Source: Acinetobacter calcoaceticus DSM 30006 = CIP 81.8
GTDB taxonomy: Bacteria > Pseudomonadota > Gammaproteobacteria > Pseudomonadales > Moraxellaceae
Length of the DNA: 64,000 nucleotides
Assembly (NCBI RefSeq): GCF_000368965.1
Contig: NZ_KB849779.1
Coordinates: forward strand, 372,001 to 436,000
Reading direction: 5' to 3'
Notes under the pieces: model-generated
The model's database searches: none
What the model was told of the DNA's origin: nothing
The model's input: only the letters and a program-made list of their open reading frames with translations
Made by a program: the position numbers and the translations under genes
Part shown: piece by piece, positions 10,273 through 18,894 of the stretch
Position numbering within the stretch: the first letter of the stretch is position 1
How the letters are laid out: each line of letters starts with the position of its first letter

Positions 10273-11169
10273 ATGAATCAATTCTCTTCTTTCCCATTTC
10301 AAAATAGATCAACTTTCTTCATTTGTATTTATAGTTTGGGTATATTGGTTTTACTTCCTCATACTCAATTTTTTTATAATTCATCAAAACATCAACGGTC
10401 ACGGCGTTACCCCTATTCTTCTACGAGTTTCACTAAAGTCAAAAGACAATCACTTTCTCGCTCTCCTTGTGAACTAGAAACAAGCAATGCTTTATCAGAC
10501 GATGCTCTAATTCAAGAGCTTATAGCTGTATTTGGGAATGATACGTTATGGAAGCGTGCAACACAGCCTAAACAACCTTATAAAGCCTTGGGTAAGAAAA
10601 AAAAGAAGGCTTCATCAAATCAAATTGAACCAATTAATCCACTCACTGCAAGCTGGACCACCATTTCAACCTGGATGCCTTTTGAAAATAATCTTGATTT
10701 AGGTTCAAACTCAGAAAGTGATGTCTATGTACAATTTTTGGCCAAGAAAAAATGGAATTTAAGGCATAACATTAGTTTGGATACTGAACAGGTCTTTCGC
10801 TATGGTTCGACCAGCCGGCACTATACTGAAACTACCTTAAACCTAACGCAGAAAATGCAAGATAACACATTATTTTCAAATAAATTTAATGTAAACAAGA
10901 GCGAAAATGAAGATTACAACTGGGGAAATTGGACTTTTCAACAATTTGAGTTTGTAAAAGATAATAGTCTGACTTACGGTGTTTATAGTGGTGGTGTATA
11001 TACCAAAAATGATATGCGACTAAATAGCTGGGGACCTTATATTTCATGGCGCCAGCCTGTGTGGCGAAATTGGCTTTTTATGCAAAATGACCTTAACTTT
11101 TTTAACCATATTGATGATGATCCGAAACATCAACTCAGCGTTCAAATGAATCTAGAAGCTAATTTTTAG
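10273..11169 (+). CDS. Putative outer-membrane protein, diverged short paralogue of the preceding gene
   Basis: A 298-residue protein from ATG 10273; an in-frame start at 10252 would add seven residues. The C-terminal half parallels the upstream gene: DLGSNSESDVYVQF against DLGIRSGDDIYVRL, YGVYSGGVY against YGIYTSGYY, plus the shared NSWGP-SWRQPV block. It also ends in Phe (NLEANF). The N-terminal 100 residues are poorly conserved and basic, and the signal-peptide-like segment (STFFICIYSLGILVLLP) is weaker. I checked the other two frames at the T7 run near 10371 and found no frame that restores similarity. It therefore looks diverged or decaying rather than simply frameshifted. Export remains uncertain. 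Confidence 0.55.
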   Translation: MNQFSSFPFQNRSTFFICIYSLGILVLLPHTQFFYNSSKHQRSRRYPYSSTSFTKVKRQSLSRSPCELETSNALSDDALIQELIAVFGNDTLWKRATQPKQPYKALGKKKKKASSNQIEPINPLTASWTTISTWMPFENNLDLGSNSESDVYVQFLAKKKWNLRHNISLDTEQVFRYGSTSRHYTETTLNLTQKMQDNTLFSNKFNVNKSENEDYNWGNWTFQQFEFVKDNSLTYGVYSGGVYTKNDMRLNSWGPYISWRQPVWRNWLFMQNDLNFFNHIDDDPKHQLSVQMNLEANF

Positions 11170-11185
11170 TCAGAAATCACCAAGT

Positions 11186-11211
11186 TGTGGATAACTCTTT
11201 CTTTATCCACA
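11186..11211. promoter_or_regulatory. Two inverted consensus DnaA boxes
   Basis: TGTGGATAA (11186-11194) and TTATCCACA (11203-11211) are both exact matches to the high-affinity DnaA box. They face each other across eight bases. As RNA the same bases form a nine- to ten-bp stem just before the terminator. Confidence 0.5.
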
Positions 11212-11245
11212 AAAAAGCCCCTGAAGGTTCAGAGGCTTTTTTTTA
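11211..11245. terminator. Bidirectional terminator between the paralogue and htpG
   Basis: A-run, GCCCCTGAA, GG, TTCAGAGGC (one mismatch) and a long T-run. Both flanks suit convergent termination. Confidence 0.88.
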
Positions 11246-11252
11246 TACCGAA

Positions 11253-13172
11253 TTATTTCAGCAATAAGCTATTAATACGTTTTACATAAGCTGCCGGGTC
11301 TTCTGGTAAACCACCTTCAGCAATAACGGCCTGATCGAAAATCACATTTGCCAAATCATCAAAATGTTCTGAACCTTCAAGTTTTTTCACTAATGGATGT
11401 TCAGGGTTAATTTCTAAAATTGGTTTGATTTCAGGAACTTCTTGCCCCGCTTGTTTTAACATACGGATGAGTTGAGGTGATAACTCACCTTCGCTTGTTA
11501 CTAAACACGCAGGAGAATCGACCAGACGCGTAGTTACGCGTACTTCTTTGGTTTTCGCTTTCAATGAATCACTTAGCTTATCAACAACAGGTTTGAACTG
11601 TTCAGCTGCTTGCTCAAGTGCTTTTTTCTCTTCAGCATCTTGCAAGTCACCTAAATCAACCGCGCCTTTAGAGACATTCTTTAATGGCGTACCTTCAAAC
11701 TCTTGAACAAAGTTCATTGCCCATTCGTCAACACGCTCTGCCATTAATAATACTTCAATGCCTTTTTTCTTGAACAACTCAAGCTGTGGCGAGTTTTTCG
11801 CTGCCGCTAAACTATCAGCAGTCACATAATAGATGGCTTTTTGGCCCTCTTTCATACGTGCCTTATAGTCAGCGAAAGAAGTCGTTACTTCATCATTTGT
11901 TGAAGTCGCATAACGTAATAATTTTAAAATACGTTCGCGGTTACCAAAGTCTTCGCCCAAGCCTTCTTTAATAACTGAGCCAAACTCACTATAGAAGGTC
12001 TTGAATTTTTCTTGGTCTTTTTCATCTTCCGATTTAGCCAAACCATCAAGCACAGTTAATACACGGCGTGCATTACCTTCTCGAATCGTTTTTACATCAC
12101 GGCTTTCTTGCAACAACTCACGGCTGACATTCAGTGGTAAATCAGCACTGTCCACTACACCTTGAACAAAACGTAGATAATTTGGAATTAAATTATCCGC
12201 ATCGTCCATAATAAAGACACGTTTCACATAGAGCTTAATGCCCGCTTTTGCTTCACGAGTAAAAATGTCATGTGGCGCTTTACTTGGAATATAAAGTAAT
12301 TGGGTATATTCGGTACTACCTTCAACGCGGTTATGCGCCCAAGCTAGTGGTGCATCAAAGTCATGAGTTAAGTTTTTATAAAACTCAATGTACTGCTCTT
12401 CAGTCACTTCACTCTTGTTACGTGTCCATAACGCACTTGCCGAGTTGATCGCTTCCCACTCGCCAGTTTTGACCATTTGACCGCCTTTAGACTCTTCGCC
12501 TTCAGCCGCCTCTTCCTCTTGCCAAACTTCTTTTTGCATTTCAATTGGCAAGCTAATGTGATCAGAGTATTTATTAATGATCTGCTTAACTTTATGAGAT
12601 TCTAAATAATCCAGCGCGTCATCACGCAAGTGAAGAATGATGTCGGTACCACGTGAAGCCTTATCAATTTGCTGGACTTCGAACTCGCCTGTACCACCAC
12701 TAATCCAACGCACCCCTTCAGATGCATCTAGACCTGCACGGCGTGATTCCACCGTAATTTTATCGGCAACAATAAAACCTGAGTAAAAGCCAACACCAAA
12801 CTGACCAATCAACTGAGCATCTGCTTTTTGATCACCAGTCAATTTTGACATGAAATCTTTAGTACCCGATTTTGCAATGGTACCCAAGTTATCAATCGCT
12901 TCTTGCTGGTTTAAGCCAATACCGTTATCAGAAATCGTTAAAGTCTTATCTTCTTTATTTAAAATGACTCGTACATGTAAATCTGGATCATTTTCATAAT
13001 ATTCAGGATGATTAATTCCTTCAAAGCGCAACTTATCACATGCATCTGATGCATTAGAGATAAGCTCGCGTAAGAAAATCTCAGGGTTAGAATAGAGAGA
13101 ATGCGTCACTAAATGTAAAAGCTGTGCAACTTCCGCTTGGAAACTATAATTTTGTGATGCTTGTTCACTCAT
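11253..13172 (-). CDS. htpG: HtpG, Hsp90-family molecular chaperone
   Basis: A 639-residue cytosolic ATP-dependent chaperone, close to E. coli HtpG (624). The GHKL ATPase domain shows E36 and N40 in [16 protein letters not shown], the D82-NGIG motif, and the lid motif [11 protein letters not shown] starting at 123. The middle domain carries [15 protein letters not shown], and a C-terminal dimerisation domain follows. The start ATG is preceded by AAGGAG. Heat-shock control is usual for the family; I did not identify a sigma-32 promoter with confidence. The gene is monocistronic. Confidence 0.97.
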   Translation of the reverse strand: MSEQASQNYSFQAEVAQLLHLVTHSLYSNPEIFLRELISNASDACDKLRFEGINHPEYYENDPDLHVRVILNKEDKTLTISDNGIGLNQQEAIDNLGTIAKSGTKDFMSKLTGDQKADAQLIGQFGVGFYSGFIVADKITVESRRAGLDASEGVRWISGGTGEFEVQQIDKASRGTDIILHLRDDALDYLESHKVKQIINKYSDHISLPIEMQKEVWQEEEAAEGEESKGGQMVKTGEWEAINSASALWTRNKSEVTEEQYIEFYKNLTHDFDAPLAWAHNRVEGSTEYTQLLYIPSKAPHDIFTREAKAGIKLYVKRVFIMDDADNLIPNYLRFVQGVVDSADLPLNVSRELLQESRDVKTIREGNARRVLTVLDGLAKSEDEKDQEKFKTFYSEFGSVIKEGLGEDFGNRERILKLLRYATSTNDEVTTSFADYKARMKEGQKAIYYVTADSLAAAKNSPQLELFKKKGIEVLLMAERVDEWAMNFVQEFEGTPLKNVSKGAVDLGDLQDAEEKKALEQAAEQFKPVVDKLSDSLKAKTKEVRVTTRLVDSPACLVTSEGELSPQLIRMLKQAGQEVPEIKPILEINPEHPLVKKLEGSEHFDDLANVIFDQAVIAEGGLPEDPAAYVKRINSLLLK

Positions 13173-13274
13173 AAATCACTCCTTAAATTTTGAAGTCTGT
13201 TTGTTCTCGAATGCTTTATGAATGGAGTACTTCTAGAATTTTTCAATCCTGAATATTAAAAATTTTTACTCTAA

Positions 13275-13628
13275 TTAAAATGGGCCATGGCTTAGCACTC
13301 TATCTTGCAATATTGTGTCTAACTGCTTTTGACGTTGTTGATAAGCTTTAGCAATACAACTTACACCAGCAGCACAAGCATTTCTTTTTTTCAGCCATTG
13401 GTATTGAGCATCTTTCTGGCTATCACGCCCACCCATTGGTAAAGCATGCAGAACAATTTGATAGGTTGTTGCCATTTTTACATCTGCATCATTTAAAGAA
13501 CGGTTTTTACATATACTTTTTTCCGTTTTAGTTTTTGCAGCATCACACGAGAAACTTGCAGCTTGCAAACTCTGTGCAAAGGCAATACCACTAAAAAGAG
13601 CCAAATACATCGCTAATTTTTTGTTCAT
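13275..13628 (-). CDS. LprI-like (DUF1311) small periplasmic protein
   Basis: A 117-residue exported protein. The signal peptide spans about residues 1-24 (MNKKLAMYLALFSGIAFAQS, then LQAA). The mature part fits the LprI N-terminal domain family: SFSCDAAKTKTEKSIC, then a helix with QWLKKRNAC, then SCIAKAYQQRQKQLD. Four cysteines, C28, C40, C85 and C91, are placed to form two disulfides. Some members of this family bind and inhibit lysozyme, but most are uncharacterised, so that role is only a possibility here. It stands alone between htpG and ompW. Confidence 0.8.
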   Translation of the reverse strand: MNKKLAMYLALFSGIAFAQSLQAASFSCDAAKTKTEKSICKNRSLNDADVKMATTYQIVLHALPMGGRDSQKDAQYQWLKKRNACAAGVSCIAKAYQQRQKQLDTILQDRVLSHGPF

Positions 13629-13738
13629 GATTTTATTTCCATGTTTTGTAATGAATAAAAATTAGTTTAGAAAAAAATATGCATAAGATGTGTAGAAAAC
13701 TGTCTGTTTTATGCTTTTTTTAGTGCAAGTAAAACTCA

Positions 13739-13770
13739 TAAAAAAACCTCACATAAAATATATGTGAGGT
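13739..13770 (-). terminator. Terminator of ompW-like gene
   Basis: On the minus strand, ACCTCACATA, a five-base loop, TATGTGAGGT, then seven T. Confidence 0.85.
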
Positions 13771-13816
13771 GCCTGAGTCTAGGTTTATTATTATATTGTT
13801 CTATTTATTATTATGC

Positions 13817-14401
13817 TTAAAATTTATAGCTATAACCTAAAGTGTAAACAAATGGATTAATATCTAAATTAAATCTAGTCCCATCATTTAAAGTAACCTT
13901 CGGACTTAAATCAGCATAACGAACATCTACAAATACTCCCCAGTTTTTAGCATCAGCAGGCTGGAAATTAAAACCAACTTGTCCTGCTACACCAAAATCT
14001 TCTTTCACATCTTTTACAATGCCATCTTCATCCCAAGCAATAAATGCTGTAGCACCAACACCAATATACGGCGTGAAACGAGTCGAATTTTTAAAATTAT
14101 ATTTAGCAGTAATGGTTGGTGGTAACTGTTTAAGACTCGCTACTTTATTTCCATTTAGCAATACATCATGGTTAATTGGTGTTGCTAATAATAATTCAGC
14201 CGAAAATGGAGATTGGCCAAAAAAGTATTCTACTGATGGTGTAAATGCATATTCATTGTCTGCTTTAACTACAGTGTTTTCAGCAAGTGTCGTATCTTCC
14301 GAAGGAGCGACAACACTACCACCAAATTTCACTTGCCAGTTACCAGCAAAAGTAAAAGAAGACATCCCCATTAATGCAACAACCAAAGCTTTTTTGAACA
14401 C
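13817..14401 (-). CDS. ompW: OmpW-family outer-membrane porin
   Basis: A 194-residue eight-stranded beta-barrel porin. The best start is GTG 14401, eight bases after GGAG; the frame extends upstream to 14455 without a good ribosome site. The signal peptide is VFKKALVVALMGMSSFTFAG. The mature protein has the OmpW pattern: WQVKFGGSVVAP, PSVEYFF, LPPTITAKYNF, TPYIGVGATAFIAW, and a C-terminal strand ending GYSYKF. The terminal Phe is the BAM recognition residue. OmpW proteins form narrow hydrophobic channels; in Acinetobacter the protein has been linked to iron and drug responses. The gene is monocistronic, with its own terminator. Confidence 0.9.
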   Translation of the reverse strand: MFKKALVVALMGMSSFTFAGNWQVKFGGSVVAPSEDTTLAENTVVKADNEYAFTPSVEYFFGQSPFSAELLLATPINHDVLLNGNKVASLKQLPPTITAKYNFKNSTRFTPYIGVGATAFIAWDEDGIVKDVKEDFGVAGQVGFNFQPADAKNWGVFVDVRYADLSPKVTLNDGTRFNLDINPFVYTLGYSYKF

Positions 14402-14731
14402 TTTAATATCTCCAAACTTATTTATATTTATAATAAACATGTATTTTAAAATCATGCAATACTCATTATAAAATTATTTTATCTTTTATTTTTAAATATC
14501 TGTTTTAAATAAAATTATATATTAACCAACTATTTTAATTGGTTTTAAACCCAACCTTATTAATCAAGATTATTTTATATCACCAACCATTTTAATATAC
14601 TTTTTAATTCTGAGTATTTTAATATAATTTATTTTAAATACATCTTTTATTTATTCAATAAAAAAACCTTCTTAATTTAAATCTAAAGATCATCATTAAG
14701 AAGGTTAATCATTCAATATTTTATAAAAAAC
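14402..14731. promoter_or_regulatory. ompW upstream region and antiporter 3' region
   Basis: A 330-bp, very AT-rich gap. It contains the ompW promoter zone and, at its right end, the terminator of the antiporter gene. I see no gene or repeat in it. A near-continuous run of TTTTAAT-type words around 14500-14640 might favour H-NS binding. Confidence 0.4.
14659..14706 (-). terminator. Terminator of the antiporter gene
   Basis: Minus strand: ATTAAGAAGG-type 12-bp stem (AACCTTCTTAAT with its complement), an 18-base loop and a T-run. Confidence 0.75.
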
Positions 14732-16156
14732 CTATAAAACCATTGCAGCAATCCAGCCAAAAATTAATAGCGGAATATTAAAATGAATAAATGTAGGTAC
14801 AACCGTATCCCAAATATGATCATGTTGCCCATCTACACCTAAACCAGCTGTTGGCCCTAAGGTTGATTCAGAAGCTGGTGAACCTGCATCGCCTAATGCT
14901 GCTGCCGTCCCAATAAGGGCAATAGTCGCTAATGGTGAAAATCCAAACTGTACGCATAAAGGTACATAAATGACAGCAAGTACAGGTACACTTGAGAAAG
15001 ATGAACCAATACCAATTGTGACAAATAAACCAATACAAAGCATTAAGAAAGCCGCAAGTGCTCGGTTATCTCCGATAATATCGACTACACCGTTCACTAG
15101 CTGATTAATATCTCCCGTATGGGTCATTACCGATGCGAAGCCCGCAGCGGAAATCATAATGAAACCCACCAAGGCCATCATCCGCATGCCTTGTACAAAG
15201 ACATCATCTGCATCTTGCCACTTAAAAATTCCGGCGGTAGATAGAACAGCAAAACCGACTAAACCACCCAAAATCATTGAACCGGAATAGAGCTGTGCAG
15301 CGAGTGTCAGACCGATTGCAAGGAGTGCCATAAAAATGGTTTTCTTCGCAATCACTGGTGCCTGCTCTGCCTCATGCTTTAACTCTTCAGCATCTGCTTT
15401 TAAGTCAGCTGTTTCGACTTGAGTAGTTGCACGAAGAGGCTTATCTAAATCAATCGTTGTGGTTGGCGTAATAGCGCGATCGGCATAAATCCTTGGTTTC
15501 CGGTAGCTAATAAATACAGCAACCAAAGTACCTAAAACCATTCCTAAAACTGGAATGGCCATGCCAATTGACATCATCCCACGCTCTACATGCAAGCCGT
15601 ACGCCGCACCGACCTTGTTGATATTTCCCATCAAAATTTGTTCAAGGAAAATTGCACCAAACCCAACTGGAAGGAAAATATAAGTTCCGACTAAACCTAG
15701 CGTAAGCACACAGGCTGCTGCTCTACGGTCTAACTTTAAATGGTTCATTACCCGTAATAATGGCGGAACGAGTACAGGAATAAAGGCAATATGAACCGGA
15801 ATAAGGTTCTGAGAGAAAATAGCTGAAATAAGTAAAATACCTAATAGTAGATATTTCACTTTAGTTTGACGGCTTTTTCCCGCTTCCATTCCCAACAAAC
15901 CAATAAGTTTATGAGCAAGTAAATCAGGTAAACCAGATTTTGAAAGTGCTAGAGCGAATGCTCCTAGCACTGCATAGGCAAGTGCGACTTCAGCACCATC
16001 ACCAAGACCAGCGTTAAAGGCATCAACGGTTTGAGAAAGGCTTAAACCTGCTACGAGGCCGCCTACAATGGCAGAAACCACTAAAGTCAGTACGACAGAA
16101 ACGCGTGCCAGTGATAATAAAAACATCACTGCAATCGCAATAACGACAGCATTCAT
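14732..16156 (-). CDS. YuiF/NhaC-type Na+/H+ antiporter family transporter
   Basis: A 474-residue inner-membrane protein with about 12 hydrophobic segments and a charged cytosolic loop in the middle (about 225-270, including DLKADAEELKHEAEQAP). Conserved transporter motifs include FSQNLIPVHIAFIPVLVPPLL and the C-terminal GTAAALGDAGSPASESTLGP, characteristic of the YuiF/NhaC branch of the ion transporter superfamily. Members have been annotated as Na+/H+ antiporters or histidine/cation permeases. The substrate cannot be told from sequence. It is monocistronic. The gene upstream on the same strand is separated by a large hairpin. Confidence 0.85.
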   Translation of the reverse strand: MNAVVIAIAVMFLLSLARVSVVLTLVVSAIVGGLVAGLSLSQTVDAFNAGLGDGAEVALAYAVLGAFALALSKSGLPDLLAHKLIGLLGMEAGKSRQTKVKYLLLGILLISAIFSQNLIPVHIAFIPVLVPPLLRVMNHLKLDRRAAACVLTLGLVGTYIFLPVGFGAIFLEQILMGNINKVGAAYGLHVERGMMSIGMAIPVLGMVLGTLVAVFISYRKPRIYADRAITPTTTIDLDKPLRATTQVETADLKADAEELKHEAEQAPVIAKKTIFMALLAIGLTLAAQLYSGSMILGGLVGFAVLSTAGIFKWQDADDVFVQGMRMMALVGFIMISAAGFASVMTHTGDINQLVNGVVDIIGDNRALAAFLMLCIGLFVTIGIGSSFSSVPVLAVIYVPLCVQFGFSPLATIALIGTAAALGDAGSPASESTLGPTAGLGVDGQHDHIWDTVVPTFIHFNIPLLIFGWIAAMVL

Positions 16157-16177
16157 GAATAAATTCAGAGCAAAACA

Positions 16178-16226
16178 AAAGGCGATATTCTATCAGATTC
16201 AGATCTATGAAGCCGAAAATATCGCC
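16178..16226 (-). terminator. Terminator-like hairpin between hydrolase and antiporter
   Basis: GGCGATATT (16181-16189) and AATATCGCC (16218-16226) are a perfect nine-bp inverted repeat with a 28-base loop. The loop itself contains TTCATAGATCTGAA. On the minus strand the stem is followed by TTTTGTTTTG, which suits termination after the hydrolase gene. It could alternatively be a leader element or operator for the antiporter. Confidence 0.45.
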
Positions 16227-16257
16227 GAATTAACTGTTTTATGCAGTCACTCAATCA

Positions 16258-17130
16258 TTAAGCTTGAGCCTTAATAAACTGACGAATATGATCTGCAATT
16301 TTCGCAGGCTCACTCAGAATTGCCCAGTGATTTGCTTCAAGCTCTACATATTCAAATTTTTCTACCCACTTTGGCATAGCCTCAGTGATATATTCAGGGC
16401 TCACAAAAGTATCATATTTTAAAATAACCGCTTTAACTGGACATTGCGCATAACGTTGACGTGGGCCAGTTAAACGAGGAATAAAATTGGCACGATATAA
16501 ATTAATGCCATATTTACCATCAGCATTAATATTATTATTTAAAGGTAAATTACTTTTCCTCTCCAACTGAGTCAGAACTTTCCCCCATTTTTCAGGGCTA
16601 AAAAGAGACCACACTGTTGGCGCTAGTAATGGAAGATGGAATGCACCGATATACCATGATTTAGTTAATATTTTTAAAACATGGCTTGGTGCAGATTTAA
16701 ATTTGTCACGTAAGAATAAAGCTGCATGATCAAGACATGGCCCAGAAATTGTTGTATATGACAATAAACGCCCTTTAAATTTAGGCTCTGTTGCCGACTC
16801 CCAAGATTGGATCGAACCCCAATCGTGTGCAGCCATATGAAATTGACGATTTGGTAATAATTCATCAACGACTTCTTGTAAGTCTAGAGATAAACGCTCT
16901 AAACGGTAATCACGAATACGTTTTGGTATAGATGACAAACCCGCTCCACGTACATCATAGGTGACAATGTAGAAGTCATTGATTAAATGTTCAATGATTG
17001 ATTCCCATACTTCTTGATTGTCAGGATAACCATGTACTAAAACCAACGGTGTATTTTTTTCGTCGCCCCATGTCTTGGCACAAAGCGTTTGTTGGTCACT
17101 TGTTGTTACTGTATGAACTTTTGGCTGCAT
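16258..17130 (-). CDS. Alpha/beta hydrolase with Asp nucleophile (epoxide hydrolase/haloalkane dehalogenase-like)
   Basis: A 290-residue cytosolic hydrolase. ATG 17130 is used because AGGAA lies six bases upstream; an ATG six bases earlier overlaps that site. The oxyanion motif is HGYPDN at 33-38. The nucleophile elbow AAHDWGS places an aspartate, D103, where serine hydrolases have serine. HDWG is typical of epoxide hydrolases and haloalkane dehalogenases. The C-terminal catalytic histidine is in LEANHWAILSEP. A cap domain lies between about 130 and 220. The substrate is unknown. It is divergent from the DUF4442 gene, about 120 bp away. Confidence 0.85.
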   Translation of the reverse strand: MQPKVHTVTTSDQQTLCAKTWGDEKNTPLVLVHGYPDNQEVWESIIEHLINDFYIVTYDVRGAGLSSIPKRIRDYRLERLSLDLQEVVDELLPNRQFHMAAHDWGSIQSWESATEPKFKGRLLSYTTISGPCLDHAALFLRDKFKSAPSHVLKILTKSWYIGAFHLPLLAPTVWSLFSPEKWGKVLTQLERKSNLPLNNNINADGKYGINLYRANFIPRLTGPRQRYAQCPVKAVILKYDTFVSPEYITEAMPKWVEKFEYVELEANHWAILSEPAKIADHIRQFIKAQA

Positions 17131-17253
17131 AATCATTTCCTATCTTGTTTTTCAATCGATCATGTCGTTAGTCGGATAGAGCATTGCCATCAATATAAAA
17201 AAGATGATACTTATCTAGTATGAATACTGTTTCAATAAAAAAAATTGACTATT

Positions 17254-17739
17254 ATGGCTATTTTAAGAAGACTTCAGAACAATCCTACGATTTCAAAATT
17301 TCTATTTAATCACTACCCTCCTTATCGAGGAGCAGGGATTTATATTGAAATCATGAATTTAGAACTTTGTCATGTACGAGTAAAAATGCCTCTGACTTGG
17401 AAAAACCAAAATTTGGTTGGAACGCATTTCGGGGGCAGTATTTATTCAATGGTTGATCCATTTTATATGATGATTCTGCTGCATCATCTCGGATCAAAAT
17501 ATATTGTTTGGGATAAAGCTGCTGAAATTAATTTTCTTTCCCCTGGTCGAAGCACTGTGCATGCAGATATTCGAGTCGACTTGGCTGAAATTGAGCAAAT
17601 TCGTGAACTTGCCGACAACTTCGAACCTGTTTTAAGAACCTATCATTTAAACATTTTTGATGAAACTGGAGTAAGAATTGCTGAAGTTCAAAAAACGCTT
17701 TATATCAGACGTAAAAAAGCAAAACCCTTTCAACAATAA
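17254..17739 (+). CDS. DUF4442 hotdog-fold (thioesterase-like) protein
   Basis: A 161-residue protein starting at ATG 17254; an in-frame TTG nine bases earlier has no better ribosome site. The sequence matches the DUF4442/PaaI-like hotdog fold: YRGAGIYIEIMNLELCHVRV, then NLVGTHFGGSIYSMVDPFYM, then AEINFLSPGRSTVHADIRV. The HFGG loop and following helix correspond to the substrate region of hotdog thioesterases. An acyl-CoA substrate is plausible but not proven. It ends in a bidirectional terminator shared with the next, convergent gene. Confidence 0.82.
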   Translation: MAILRRLQNNPTISKFLFNHYPPYRGAGIYIEIMNLELCHVRVKMPLTWKNQNLVGTHFGGSIYSMVDPFYMMILLHHLGSKYIVWDKAAEINFLSPGRSTVHADIRVDLAEIEQIRELADNFEPVLRTYHLNIFDETGVRIAEVQKTLYIRRKKAKPFQQ

Positions 17740-17740
17740 A

Positions 17741-17769
17741 AATAAGCGCTGAATAAGCGCTTATTTTAT
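17741..17769. terminator. Bidirectional terminator
   Basis: AATAAGCGCT, loop GAATA, AGCGCTTATT then TTATT. It is shared by the convergent DUF4442 and lipoprotein genes. Confidence 0.8.
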
Positions 17770-17784
17770 TAATTTGCTAAATTT

Positions 17785-18141
17785 TTATTTTTTCTCTTCA
17801 ATCGCTGCACCAGCACCACCACCAATCGCACCGCCAATTGCAGCACCAGAGTCACCACCCAATATTGCTTTACCTACCACAGAACCGATACCCGCTCCGA
17901 TCGCACTCTTAGTCGTGGTTTGCTTACTACCGCCTTGGGTATTTGAACCAACACCAGCACCTACTGCTGCGCCTAAGCCTGCACCCACACCACCGCCTAC
18001 ATGGTTACCTAAACCACCACCTAGTGCACCACCTGCTGCTGCTGCACCAATACGCTGGTCAGATGGACTCATATTTTGACAACCTGTAAACATAAGCGTA
18101 GACAGCATCACAGCAGAAACTAATCCAATTGTTTTTTTCAT
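17785..18141 (-). CDS. Glycine-zipper lipoprotein, downstream paralogue
   Basis: A 118-residue lipoprotein from ATG 18141; upstream in-frame starts have no better ribosome site. The signal peptide MKKTIGLVSAVMLSTLM ends in the lipobox FTGC. The mature protein is almost entirely Gly/Ala repeats of the glycine-zipper type (GGALGGGLGNHVGGGVGAGL, GAGIGSVVGKAILGG, GAAIGGAIGGG). It ends EEKK. Proteins of this kind (SlyB/YmgG/OmpA-associated group) insert helix pairs into membranes and sit in the outer membrane envelope. It is a tandem paralogue of the gene 200 bp upstream (QNMSPSDQRIG against QNASPESKRIG). Each gene has its own terminator. Confidence 0.82.
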   Translation of the reverse strand: MKKTIGLVSAVMLSTLMFTGCQNMSPSDQRIGAAAAGGALGGGLGNHVGGGVGAGLGAAVGAGVGSNTQGGSKQTTTKSAIGAGIGSVVGKAILGGDSGAAIGGAIGGGAGAAIEEKK

Positions 18142-18297
18142 GACCATACTCACTATTATCTGTTCTAATAAAAAGCATAATCCTCTTTTATGAGGAATTT
18201 GATCAGATTGTGTTATTCGTCTGTCCTAATCGATTGATATTTTGTAAAGCTCTTCCTTTTATACCTACTCATTGAAATTTTAATTATAAAAAAGGCA

Positions 18298-18331
18298 TAA
18301 AAAAGAAGTCTCTAATAAGATAAAGACTTCT
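18298..18331 (-). terminator. Terminator of the upstream glycine-zipper gene
   Basis: Minus strand: AGAAGTCT stem, 12-base loop, AGACTTCT, then TTTTTT. Confidence 0.8.
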
Positions 18332-18358
18332 AAGGTTTAAACATTATTAAGGGTACTT

Positions 18359-18724
18359 TTAGTACTTCCCTTTCTTCTCTTCATAGGCTGCGCCTGCACT
18401 ACCACCTAGTGCTCCACCTGCAGCAGCACCAGTGTCGCCACCAATTACTGCTCCACCTAATACCGCACCGACACCAGCACCAATTGCGCTATTACGAACG
18501 GTTTTACTACTAGACCCTTTTGCATTAGCTGCAACACCTGCACCGAGTGCCGCTCCTAAACCTGCACCAATATTACCGCCCACATGTTTACCGACGGCAC
18601 CACCTGCACCACCACCAATCGCAGCTGAACCAATACGTTTACTTTCTGGGCTTGCATTCTGGCAACCAACAAATAAAGTTGTTGACATCAACCCAACACT
18701 AACAATCATCATCATTTTTTTCAT
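18359..18724 (-). CDS. Glycine-zipper lipoprotein, upstream paralogue
   Basis: A 121-residue lipoprotein. ATG 18724 is preferred because GGAG lies eight bases before it. The signal peptide MKKMMMIVSVGLMSTTLF is followed by the lipobox FVGC. The mature part holds glycine-zipper repeats (GGGAGGAVGKHVGGNIGAGL, GAGVGAVLGGAVIGG) and ends EEKKGKY. It shares its whole architecture with the neighbour downstream, which points to a local duplication. It is probably anchored in the outer membrane. The gene is separated from rpoC by the rpoC terminator. Confidence 0.82.
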   Translation of the reverse strand: MKKMMMIVSVGLMSTTLFVGCQNASPESKRIGSAAIGGGAGGAVGKHVGGNIGAGLGAALGAGVAANAKGSSSKTVRNSAIGAGVGAVLGGAVIGGDTGAAAGGALGGSAGAAYEEKKGKY

Positions 18725-18851
18725 TAGATTTACTCCAGTCTTCATAAGCAGGTAGCCTAATATGTTTTTGTGGAGGGTTTATCCCGCTTAAGTAATAAAA
18801 TAATGGCTCTTCAATATGTTTTTGTAATTACCACTTTTAATTGTTATAAAT

Positions 18852-18879
18852 AAAAAAGGCACCCTTAGGTGCCTTTTTT
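18852..18879 (-). terminator. Terminator of the rpoBC operon
   Basis: AAAAAA GGCACC, loop CTTA, GGTGCC TTTTTT, 16 bp after the rpoC stop. The hairpin is symmetrical. Confidence 0.92.
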
Positions 18880-18894
18880 AGTGCCAGTCCAAAC

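Noticed and set aside
10252-10450. Possible frameshift at the T7 run in the second tandem paralogue
   Set aside because: I translated the other two frames here; neither restores clear similarity to the upstream gene, and both hit stops. Divergence or deletion explains it better.
13275-13628. Confident lysozyme inhibitor call
   Set aside because: Only the LprI/DUF1311 domain pattern and four cysteines are visible; most members of that family have no tested function.
17774-18755. Pro/Ala-rich plus-strand frames opposite the glycine-zipper genes
   Set aside because: They are the reverse complement of Gly/Ala repeats (GGC/GCC type codons read as Pro/Ala). No start signals or families.
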